Under the pieces are notes generated by a model. That model was given only the letters and a program-made list of their open reading frames with translations, was not told the origin of the DNA and made no database searches. A program made the translations under genes and the position numbers. Positions 32,241-40,690 of a stretch of DNA of 64,000 nt are shown here, one piece after another (within the stretch, counting starts at the first letter, position 1; the number at the start of each line of letters is the position of its first letter). The DNA is from Cololabis saira (lineage: Eukaryota; Chordata; Actinopteri; Beloniformes; Belonidae): positions 10,692,863-10,756,862 of the forward strand of contig NC_084587.1 in the NCBI RefSeq assembly GCF_033807715.1, read 5' to 3'.

Positions 32241-35200
32241 TTACATACAGGGGGAAACTGCCTCCAATGCTTTCCTCCCCTCCAAGAACACCATAAAAGA
32301 TCTCCACATACTGTCAAAGATTAAATATTTACCCTTTAACGTGAAGGTGAGTTTTTCCAGTGCCAGCGAATCTGATAGTCCTGCAAGCCAGACACTAATA
32401 CTTGGCTTAGTAGTGGATTTCCATGACTTTGCTATAGTGTATTTGGCTTGTAACATGCAAAAAATAATCATAGATTTAATTGCCTTGGTGAGGTTAGGGT
32501 TAACTGGGAAAATACCCAGAATACAAAGTTTGGGGTCTAATATTAGTTTTACACCTGTAACCTTCAAAATCATATCTATCACTTCACTCCAAAAGGTCTG
32601 AATCAGTGGGCAATCCCATAGGCAATGATATAGTGTGCCTTTTCTACCACACTTGTAGCACGTGTCAGGGTTGTTGGGGTTGAATTTATTTAGTTGAGTT
32701 GGTGTTACATATATTCTCATTATCCACTTATACTGAAGTAGTTTAAAATGGGTATTTATCGTTTGTGTTTGGGATTTTAAGCAAGTCTTTTGCCAATCCT
32801 CAATGGAAATTACTGAATTTAAATCCTCACACCATGCCAATCTTTTCCCATCTGAGGAAACCTTTGATCCTTCCATGATTGATGCATAGAAGCTTGAAGT
32901 CAGTCCCTTCTTAGGGTGTTGATTTGTAGCTATTTCTTCTATAGGGCTAAGAGTAGGTATAGATAAAGACTTCTGTAACTTAAATATATAGCTTCTTATC
33001 TGCAGGTATTTGAAAAAATGGTTTTGTTGGATGTCATATTTTTGTTTCAGATCAACAAACGACAAGAGAGTGTTGTTGTCAAATAAATCTCCAATTTTAC
33101 TAAGACCTTTGTTTGCCCAAATTTTGAAGCCCATATCTTTATGGCCAGGTTTAAAATCACTATTTCCCCAGATTGGTGTAAATTTAGATATCACAGGTAT
33201 CTCACCTTTGTGTTTATGAACCTCATACCATACTAAGATTGTATTCTTAACAAAGGGGTTAAGTGTTGACGCTTTTAATTCTTTTAATTTAGCTGAATAT
33301 AAGTATAAATTGAGCGGTAGAGGGGAAGACATACTTCTTTCCATACTCATCCAGGACTGTGCCGTTTTTTGCGAGAACCAACAGGAGGCAGTAGTGAGTT
33401 GGGCAGCCCAATAATACCATTGGAGGTTTGGGACTTTCAAGCCTCCTCTATCGTAGGGGAGATAAAGCAAAGATAAGCGAAGTCTAGCCCGTCTGTTGTT
33501 CCATATAAAATTACAAAACATGCTTTTCATCTTTGAAAAAAAATTAATAGGAGGACTAAGAGGAATGGAATGAAAGAGGTAAAGGAATTTCGGAAGAACA
33601 TTCATTTTGAGTATACTGATCCGCCCTATCATGGAAATTGGTAGCAATGACCATCTATTAATTGATTCTGAGACTGATTCTATCACTGGATTGTAATTTG
33701 TCTCTACTAAATCTACAATTTTAGGAGTGATTCTAATTCCAAGGTATGTGAAGCTATCCCTAATCACCTTGAATGGGGTTTGAACAGAGGGTTTTATTCT
33801 TTCTGAATGTTTAAGGAAAAGTATAGCAGATTTAGACTCATTAATTTTGTAGCCGGACAGCTTACTAAAAGAGCTAATGACATTAAACATGTGATGCAGT
33901 GATTGTTCTAAATGAGATAAAAAAAATACAATATCATCTGCAAATAAACCTATTTTGTTGTCAGTCTCATTTATTTTTATTCCTATAATATTTTGATTGC
34001 TCCTAATAGCAATAGCCAAGGGCTCAATTGCCAACACAAACAAAAGGGGTGAAAGAGGGCAACCTTGGCGTGTGCCTCTAGTGAGATTAAAAGAATTGGA
34101 TATAATGTCATTTGTTAATACAGATGCTACTGAGTTGTTATATAGGACTTTAATCCAATTAGAGAAATAATGACCGAAGCCAAAACGTTCGAGTACTTTG
34201 TGGAGATATTGATGCTCGACTCTATCAAACGCTTTTTGAGCGTCAATCGAGAGCACTGCTGTATCTGGATGTTCTGTCTTTGCATAAACAATATTGAGAA
34301 CCCTACGAATGGAGTGGAAAGTTTGCCGCCCCTTAACAAATCCATTTTGGTCTGGGTCAGAGAGAAAAGGCAGGTACTTCTCAAGCCTTCGTGCCAGTAC
34401 TTTGGCAAGTATTTTAGCATCAGAGTTAATCAACGAAATCGGCCGATAAGAATCGCATTTTGTTGCTGGTTTTCCAGGCTTCAGTATTAGAGTTATAAGT
34501 GCATTACACATGGACGGAGGGAGTTTGCCGGAGTTGAAGCCTTCTACAAACATATCTAACAGTGGAGATAATAACTTATTCTTGAACATTTTGTAGATGT
34601 CGGTAGGTAGCCCATCTGGGCCAGGCGCCTTTCCCCCTTTAAGTTTGTCAATTGCTTCAGATATTTCAGCTAGAGTAATAGGAGAATCTAAATCAGCTTT
34701 AGCCTCCTCGGTAAGAGAGGGGAGCGTTAACTGATCAAAAAAATCTTGAAATGAGTCATTAGTCACTGAACATTCCGATGAGTATAACTGTGTGTAATAT
34801 GCTTCAAATAACGTATTAATTGTTTGAGGGTCTGATGTTTTATCTCCATTGTCAGTGACAATCTCTGTAATAGTTCTTGCATTTTGCTCTGTTTTTAAGC
34901 GCCAAGCAAGTAATTTCCCTGCCTTCTCTCCCTGGTCATAATAGGTCTGCTTCAGTCTAATTAATCCTGCCAGGGCTTTATTAGTGGATAACTTATTGTA
35001 CTTAGCTTTTAAAATCGCTAATTTCTGTTGTTTTTCTTGACAAAAGTTTTCAGTTACTTCCACTTCAAGTTCCTTTATATCTCTTTCCAACTCCAGTATT
35101 TCTAGATATTGTTTATTCGATTTATTTCTTGTATATCCCATCATCTGACCCCGAATAAAAGCTTTAAAGGCCTCCCATCTTACTGAGGCGGAAGTCTCTG

Positions 35201-36035
35201 TTGTATTTAACTCAAAATAGTCATCAATATTCTGACCAGCATAGTCGAGGAATTTGGGATTTTGTAACCATTGTGGCCTAAGGCGCCAGAGTCTTTTCCC
35301 TTTGACAACAGTTGTAGTTGAATAGTTAAGCATAAGTAAAGCATGATCGGAAATGAGAATACTCTTATATTCACAATTATTGACATCTGGAGCAAGCAAT
35401 TTGGACACGAGAAAGTAATCTATGTGACTGTATGTATTATGTGTAGCTGAATGACAAGAATACTCCTTCTTTGTCGGGTTTTTAACCCTCCAAATATCGA
35501 TTAGGTTAAGCTCCTCCATAAATTGGTGAATTATCTTCCTGCTTCTTATATGGGTTAGATCTATGCCTGAAGAGCGGTCAAATTTTGGGTCAAGGGCGCA
35601 GTTAAAATCACCCCCGATTATTATGATTCCCCGAAAAGAAGAAATTTGCAAAAATACATTATTATAAAAGTTTGGCTCTTCATTATTAGGACCGTATAAG
35701 TTCACAAGAATCAAGTCTTGGTTTATTAATGAAGCTTGTATAATAATATATCTGCCCGCTGGATCCAGAACTGTCTTTTGAATACGAAGAGGAACAGACT
35801 TATGGACAAGTACTGCAATTCCTCTGGCATATGATGAAAAAGAACATGTGACTACTTGACCTGGCCACCTTTTCTTTAAGCGACCTGTTTCATTAGAAAG
35901 CAAATGTGTTTCTTGTAAGAAAACTATTTTGGGATCATATTGTTTGATCCGATTCATAACTTGCTTTACTTTAACTAATTTCCTTAGGCCTCTAACATTC
36001 CAAGAAATTATCTGAAGATCTAAACTCCTATTCAT
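32241..36035 (-). CDS. L1 ORF2 protein: endonuclease, reverse transcriptase, zinc knuckle
   Basis: 1264 residues, uninterrupted. Known role: nicks target DNA and primes reverse transcription there. Seen: an APE-type endonuclease at about 1-235 with ISWNVRGL, FLQETHL, GGDFNCALD, SHIDYFL and ISDHALL, all expected catalytic blocks present. Reverse transcriptase at about 470-760 has YRPISL, SIDAQKAFDRVE, GTRQGCPLSPLLF and the active-site LFADD at about 697-701. A C-terminal CYKCGRKGTLYHC...C knuckle lies at about 1121-1140. Length matches active vertebrate L1s (about 1250-1300). No stop or frameshift, which is unusual beside the many dead LINEs in this window. Confidence 0.93.
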   Translation of the reverse strand: MNRSLDLQIISWNVRGLRKLVKVKQVMNRIKQYDPKIVFLQETHLLSNETGRLKKRWPGQVVTCSFSSYARGIAVLVHKSVPLRIQKTVLDPAGRYIIIQASLINQDLILVNLYGPNNEEPNFYNNVFLQISSFRGIIIIGGDFNCALDPKFDRSSGIDLTHIRSRKIIHQFMEELNLIDIWRVKNPTKKEYSCHSATHNTYSHIDYFLVSKLLAPDVNNCEYKSILISDHALLMLNYSTTTVVKGKRLWRLRPQWLQNPKFLDYAGQNIDDYFELNTTETSASVRWEAFKAFIRGQMMGYTRNKSNKQYLEILELERDIKELEVEVTENFCQEKQQKLAILKAKYNKLSTNKALAGLIRLKQTYYDQGEKAGKLLAWRLKTEQNARTITEIVTDNGDKTSDPQTINTLFEAYYTQLYSSECSVTNDSFQDFFDQLTLPSLTEEAKADLDSPITLAEISEAIDKLKGGKAPGPDGLPTDIYKMFKNKLLSPLLDMFVEGFNSGKLPPSMCNALITLILKPGKPATKCDSYRPISLINSDAKILAKVLARRLEKYLPFLSDPDQNGFVKGRQTFHSIRRVLNIVYAKTEHPDTAVLSIDAQKAFDRVEHQYLHKVLERFGFGHYFSNWIKVLYNNSVASVLTNDIISNSFNLTRGTRQGCPLSPLLFVLAIEPLAIAIRSNQNIIGIKINETDNKIGLFADDIVFFLSHLEQSLHHMFNVISSFSKLSGYKINESKSAILFLKHSERIKPSVQTPFKVIRDSFTYLGIRITPKIVDLVETNYNPVIESVSESINRWSLLPISMIGRISILKMNVLPKFLYLFHSIPLSPPINFFSKMKSMFCNFIWNNRRARLRLSLLYLPYDRGGLKVPNLQWYYWAAQLTTASCWFSQKTAQSWMSMERSMSSPLPLNLYLYSAKLKELKASTLNPFVKNTILVWYEVHKHKGEIPVISKFTPIWGNSDFKPGHKDMGFKIWANKGLSKIGDLFDNNTLLSFVDLKQKYDIQQNHFFKYLQIRSYIFKLQKSLSIPTLSPIEEIATNQHPKKGLTSSFYASIMEGSKVSSDGKRLAWCEDLNSVISIEDWQKTCLKSQTQTINTHFKLLQYKWIMRIYVTPTQLNKFNPNNPDTCYKCGRKGTLYHCLWDCPLIQTFWSEVIDMILKVTGVKLILDPKLCILGIFPVNPNLTKAIKSMIIFCMLQAKYTIAKSWKSTTKPSISVWLAGLSDSLALEKLTFTLKGKYLIFDSMWRSFMVFLEGRKALEAVSPCM

Positions 36036-36484
36036 GTAATAATACTGTGATTATGGCATGGCCCTGATGATACTGTTTTGCCCTTACTGTGAAAAAAAGC
36101 ACCTTACATTTCAAATACAAGAACATTATAACACAACACAGAACTCTTAACCCTTCCCGCCCCCTGTGATCAAATACACAGAAAAACCCTCCCCACTTGA
36201 AGCGACCCGGCTTTGTTCTCTGATCCTTCAAAAAGGAGCAAGAGAGAAAAAAAAATAAAAACAATAAAACAATAGAAAGCGCTCCGATCCCAGTGAATAA
36301 TAATCATGTTTTCCGTCACCCCCATGAAAGATGCACAAGTGAAAGCATCCAAGCATATTCAACTGTAATGTGCAGGATCAACGTGGCAATATTCTTAACT
36401 GTCAAACTGTCAGAGCGTGACTCATCTGACCACTAGGTGGCCAAGACGTGATGTGTTCTATTTTGACATAATGCTGACAGTTGT

Positions 36485-37351
36485 TTACCCCTCTCGTTGC
36501 TGACGGATCCGTTGAATGAATGCTTCCACTTCTTCTGGTGTGTTGAATTGGTGCCGGCTGCCTTTATGAAAGATCTTCATCTTTGCGGGAAATACGAGCC
36601 CGAAGTCCAGCTGCAGCTCCCGGAGCTTCAGCTTCACATCGTTGTATTGACGGCGTTGTTTCTGAACCTCCACAGACAGGTCTGGAAAGAACATAACGTG
36701 GTGCTCCCGGTACGTCACTTTTCCTTTTTTACGAGCTGCTCTCATCACCCGGACTTTGTCTTGATAGTTGAGGAACTTCATGATGAGAGTGCGCGGGGGT
36801 CCGCTCGGGTCTTGTCGGCCGGGCAGCCGGTGAGCACGTTCAATAACAACGGGACTCGGGAACGCGTCGGGTCCGAGGACTTCAGGCAGCCAGGTTTGAA
36901 GAAATGCGACCGCGTCTCCCCCTTCAGTTTTCTCGGGCAAGCCGATCAGCCGTAGGTTTGATCTTCGGTGTCTGTTTTCGAGGTCGTCAAGTTTCAAGGT
37001 AAGCTCTTGAACCTTCTTTTGAAGGGACTTTTCCTTGCCAGTTAGCCCCGAGATTTCGTCTTCAGCTTTGCAGATGCGGGTCTCAGCCGTGCTTAGCCTC
37101 TCAGAGAAAGCACCAATTGCTTCCTTTATCTCTTGGTTAGACGAGACGACTTCGCGCAGTTGGATAGTAAAATCAGCTCTCAACAAACGAATGGCAGCTA
37201 AAATATTAGCACCGTTGTCTTGGTGAGCCTCATTAGCATCTTCCAAGTCCACCTCGTCATCCACCAACGCGTGGTCCATGCTGCTAGCTTCATCGTCTTC
37301 GTCGCCGTCCGTCGCCAATTTAGTCTGGTTATGTTGCTTCCTTCTTGGCAT
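36485..37351 (-). CDS. L1 ORF1 protein (RNA-binding, coiled-coil trimer type)
   Basis: 288 residues with no internal stop. Known role: binds L1 RNA and acts as a nucleic-acid chaperone in the retrotransposition particle. Seen: an acidic N-terminal part (about 15-45), a long heptad-like coiled coil (about 75-125) ending in the conserved RRM entry RRSNLRLIGLPE, an ERAHR block (about 165-170) and a C-terminal domain with FFPDLS and FPAKMKI. The start is the first ATG after the 5' UTR. ORF2 follows in the same direction after 449 nt, longer than in mammalian L1s, so ORF2 would need reinitiation or internal entry. Confidence 0.9.
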   Translation of the reverse strand: MPRRKQHNQTKLATDGDEDDEASSMDHALVDDEVDLEDANEAHQDNGANILAAIRLLRADFTIQLREVVSSNQEIKEAIGAFSERLSTAETRICKAEDEISGLTGKEKSLQKKVQELTLKLDDLENRHRRSNLRLIGLPEKTEGGDAVAFLQTWLPEVLGPDAFPSPVVIERAHRLPGRQDPSGPPRTLIMKFLNYQDKVRVMRAARKKGKVTYREHHVMFFPDLSVEVQKQRRQYNDVKLKLRELQLDFGLVFPAKMKIFHKGSRHQFNTPEEVEAFIQRIRQQREG

Positions 37352-37965
37352 TTTTGTTCAGAATGTTAACAAGAAGCCTTTGTAGAACTGAGTGGGTTAG
37401 TTGAGGGTCGACTTGGCAAAATGGAGGTGCAAAGTGGACACACGGGATCGGAGCTCGGAAACCTGCTGCTGCTCAGGCAGACGCCATAACCGGACTCTCC
37501 ACTAACACTTTCTCTTATCATAGCATTTTTAATTCTTATTCCTATTCTTATTTGTTTTAGGGGCCACTGACTGACATCCTTATCTGGGGGATACGAGATT
37601 GGATTGTAGGAGGGGGGGTTGAAGGGGTTTGGGCCCACCATAGACGTTTCCCGAGACCTGCCTTTAACGGTGTTGCATGTGTGTGTGTTTTGGGAACTTT
37701 TGTTGAGTTACCATTGGTGGATGCCTTGACCCTTGCTGTGATCCTTTGGTTCTGAGATCGCTTTCTTGCAGTGCAGTGGTGTATCCAGGTCTCGGTCTAA
37801 TTCTGGTGGCCAAGCTATTTAATTTGAGCCCCCTCCTCCCGTTGTTGATTTTAATATTATTGGTGGCAGATCTTAACCCCCAGATTTCTTTTACTCCAGT
37901 GAGCCGAAAATATATTACTTGTGGTTCACTATTGAATAAAGTGTCGTAACCTTCCACCTGCCTCT

Positions 37966-38043
37966 GTGGTCTATTGGGGATAGAAAAGAACCTACTGATT
38001 GTGACATAATTTGGCGTTGTTGGCAGGATCCCCAATAGACCAC
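37966..38043 (+). promoter_or_regulatory. Perfect 16-bp hairpin spanning LTR end and primer-binding site
   Basis: Left arm gtggtctattggggat (37966-37981), right arm atccccaatagaccac (38028-38043), and a 46-nt loop holding the last 25 nt of U5 and the primer-binding region. In RNA this would present the primer site in a loop. Confidence 0.8.
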
Positions 38044-39038
38044 TCATACGATACAATGAGAAAAGGCAGGCACAAGCCAGCAGGGAGATCTTCACCCCCA
38101 AAATGATCCCAACCTCCAGTTGTCATATGCAGCCATGTTGCTATAGTTCATGGGTGTTTCATTGGTATGCAAGTTCTGTGGGGAAGGTGGGGTGGAGGTT
38201 TAGAACAAATGGCGTGCTCAGGTGGAAGCATTCCTGTGAGCACAACGTTTGAATGTACAACAGAGTAGATTTTATATTGACTATTTGGGATGGCCAAGCA
38301 CGCAGACAGATCTTGCTAATGTCATCAGAAGATAGACATCAATCAGAAAACTCTGGATGTTGGGACTAAAAAGTATGGGAGCAACCATTCTTCGGACCAA
38401 GTAAGGACAGATTTTTTTGACTGTAAGCAACTACTGGGGGAAGTCATAGAGGACTTTATTCGGTGAGTCCTTCAAAAGGTGGCAGTGATCCAGTTAACAT
38501 GGGCCCCGTGAATGTCTGGTGTGCACAGGTTTCCAGAGGGCCAAGGGACGGCCCAGCAAGATGTGAGCTTCAACGAGAGCTCAGATGTGCATCCCCCAGC
38601 TACATGTATGTCATTTGAGGCAGCCTGTGATGAGGCATTGGCTCTGGAGCGGGAGTATGCTAGAGGTGAGGATGCCATGGGTTGCCAGGCACAGACTGTC
38701 CCACCACCGCTGAGGTCTACACCCTCAGCCCTGGACATGGAGCAGCTCAAGGAGTCCCTCCAGACTGAGATGCAACAGGAGATTAAGGAACGTCCGACCA
38801 TGCACCGCCATTTTCTTTATGTACTGATGTCGATGTCCCTGACCAGCATGTATCAGGTGGGGTATCGTCTGCTAGTAGCTGCCCAGGGCCTGAAGAAGGC
38901 CCCAGTAACTCTACTGCAGGTGTGGGCGAGAGAAACACCCACTTAAGACAATCCCACCGGATTAACTTTGGCATGGGCCCGCTTCGCTTCCGACAATTCT
39001 AGCGGCCGGGACGGCCGCTGGAAAAAGCAGGGGGGAAA
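38007..39038 (+). mobile_element. Internal region of the LTR element (PBS, short leader, PPT; no pol)
   Basis: Directly after the 5' LTR comes taatttggcgttgttggcag, a Ty3-type primer-binding region. Directly before the 3' LTR is an A/G tract (about 39021-39038, ending caggggggaaa), the polypurine tract. Only 1032 bp lie between. A 144-codon frame at 38512-38946 with the block SFEAACDEALALERE may be a gag scrap. No protease, RT or integrase motif. So this is a non-autonomous (deleted) element that must have used proteins from a relative. Confidence 0.8.
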
Positions 39039-40294
39039 TGTCGCGGCTGACAGCGACTGAACTATGATTTTAACAGTTTTTTATCGGAAACATTGTGGAT
39101 AGTGAACTGTGTGTGTGGGAGAGCATTGAACTGGGACTTGGCTGTCAATTGCACAGGGGTGGGTGTGTCTTCCCTTGTGCTCTGTTCACAGGTGAACCGA
39201 ATCCTGCAATCAAGGCTCTCAGGTAGACAGCGGTGATTAAAAAGAGGAAACAGATGCGGCACAGCAGAGGACGTAGAGAGGACGCACGGCAGAGAAGCCA
39301 AGGTGCTGGAGGCTGGACGCAGACGGAGATTCCTGCTCGCCTTCCCGGACGCACAGAGGACGCACGGCAGAGAGGCCAAGGTGCTGGAGGCTGGACGCAG
39401 ACGGAGATTCCTGCTCGCCTTCCCGGACGTGGACAGGACCCTCGGCTTGATCACCACATCTGTTTGGGAACATCGCTCTCTATTTACCCACATAGAGGGA
39501 CGGTCTACCCTGGAGCTTGAGAACCAGTGAGTTTTAACTTCTCATGATTCAGTCCACTGATCGCACTCTTTTCCTGCCTTCCAGCCTGGTTTGACTGGCC
39601 GACGCTGTTTCTCTCCTGACGGTGAGAGTAGGCCTGGACCCCGCCCCCTCACCTGCCGGACTAATCCCACGGCTGCTTTCCTGGTGCGGGACGCCAGAGC
39701 TCCCCCAGCGCACGCAGCCAGGCGCGCAGAGACTGTAGGCCCTGGGTGGGCCAGTACAGACTGTTGGCTCATTGTATGGCCACAGGTTTTTACCACTGAC
39801 TTTTATCATAGCATTTTTAATTCTTATTCCTATTCTTATTTGTTTTAGGGGCCACTGACTGACATCCTTATCTGGGGGATACGAGATTGGATTGTAGGAG
39901 GGGGGGTTGAAGGGGTTTGGGGCCACCATAGACGTTTCCCGAGACCTGCCTTTAACGGTGTTGCATGTGTGTGTGTTTTGGGAACTTTTGTTGAGTTACC
40001 ATTGGTGGATGCCTTGACCCTTGCTGTGATCCTTTGGTTCTGAGATCGCTTTCTTGCAGTGCAGTGGTGTATCCAGGTCTCGGTCTAATTCTGGTGGCCA
40101 AGCTATTTAATTTGAGCCCCCTCCTCCCGTTGTTGATTTTAATATTATTGGTGGCAGATCTTAACCCCCAGATTTCTTTTACTCCAGTGAGCCGAAAATA
40201 TATTACTTGTGGTTCACTATTGAATAAAGTGTCGTAACCTTCCACCTGCCTCTGTGGTCTATTGGGGATCGAAAAGAACCTACTGATTGTGACA
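39039..40294 (+). repeat. 3' LTR, intact 1256 bp
   Basis: Starts TGTCGCGG and ends TTGTGACA, uninterrupted. Followed by the ATCA duplication (40295-40298). Same 78-bp internal duplication as the 5' copy. A TATA-like or polyadenylation signal was not pinned down; gaataaagtgtcg near 40223 could be the AATAAA signal. Confidence 0.93.
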
Positions 40295-40434
40295 ATCACA
40301 TAACATTAACATTTGTCTCTGTATTAATAAACTCTTGTTTATTTATCTTTACTCCACCAACTCCAAATATTAATCACTTTTCTAAGCGAACGACGCGAAC
40401 GCAGTTCAAACAGCAGGTGTATCCGCCCCTTTAA

Positions 40435-40690
40435 TCTGATTGGTTTAGAGTAAATCGTGTTTTATCCACTGCTCTGCGTCCCCCACGTGGGGTGCGCTCA
40501 TATGATTGGCTGAAACAAAGGAAGACATCTGATTGGTTGCAGATCCTTCCGTGTTAAAAAAAACGTATTTGTGGATCGAGTCACGTCAGGGGAGTCTCAA
40601 AAGTCACACGCAAATCCAGCGCAGCTCACAGACAAAAAAACGTTTGTAAATCAGGTTATATTTGTGTGTGTATCAAAAATACATTTGTGA
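40435..40690 (+). repeat. Dispersed repeat, also at 60250-60500
   Basis: Shares with the second copy words such as gattggctgaaacaa, tcaggggagtctcaaaa and aatacatttgt in the same order and orientation. Both copies begin within a few bases of a tttaat word. No coding potential; family unknown. Confidence 0.7.

Larger units (their letters stand above)
31974..37514 (-). mobile_element. Full-length L1-type LINE with both ORFs open
   Basis: 5541 bp, flanked by a perfect 16-bp duplication ttatcatagcattttt (31958-31973 and 37515-37530). The A-tail is short, seen as the T-run at 31970-31977. Order on the minus strand: 5' UTR 37352-37514 (163 nt, with a caaaatggagg word resembling a YY1 site), ORF1 36485-37351, a 449-nt spacer, ORF2 32241-36035, and a 3' UTR of about 270 nt. 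Inserted in the 5' LTR in antisense. Resembles fish L1 (Swimmer-type) by layout. Confidence 0.93.
31194..38006 (+). repeat. 5' LTR of non-autonomous LTR element, split by an L1
   Basis: The LTR parts are 31194-31973 and 37531-38006, together 1256 bp, equal to the 3' LTR. Termini TGTCGCGG...TTGTGACA. The host duplication ATCA is at 31190-31193 and again at 40295-40298. Comparing with the 3' LTR by eye I count six substitutions. It contains an internal 78-bp tandem duplication (about 31433-31588). Open frames inside (for example 31217-31648 and 31458-31685) come from that repeat and are not judged genes. Confidence 0.9.
30959..40430. mobile_element. Outer TTAA-flanked element split by an LTR element
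   Basis: The left end after TTAA (30955-30958) reads aggggacatgc. The right end before TTAA (40431-40434) reads gtatccgcccct. They share inverted AGGGG at the very ends only, so the pairing is moderate. If correct, its own DNA is only 30959-31189 and 40295-40430, and the rest is the nested LTR element. Confidence 0.5.
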
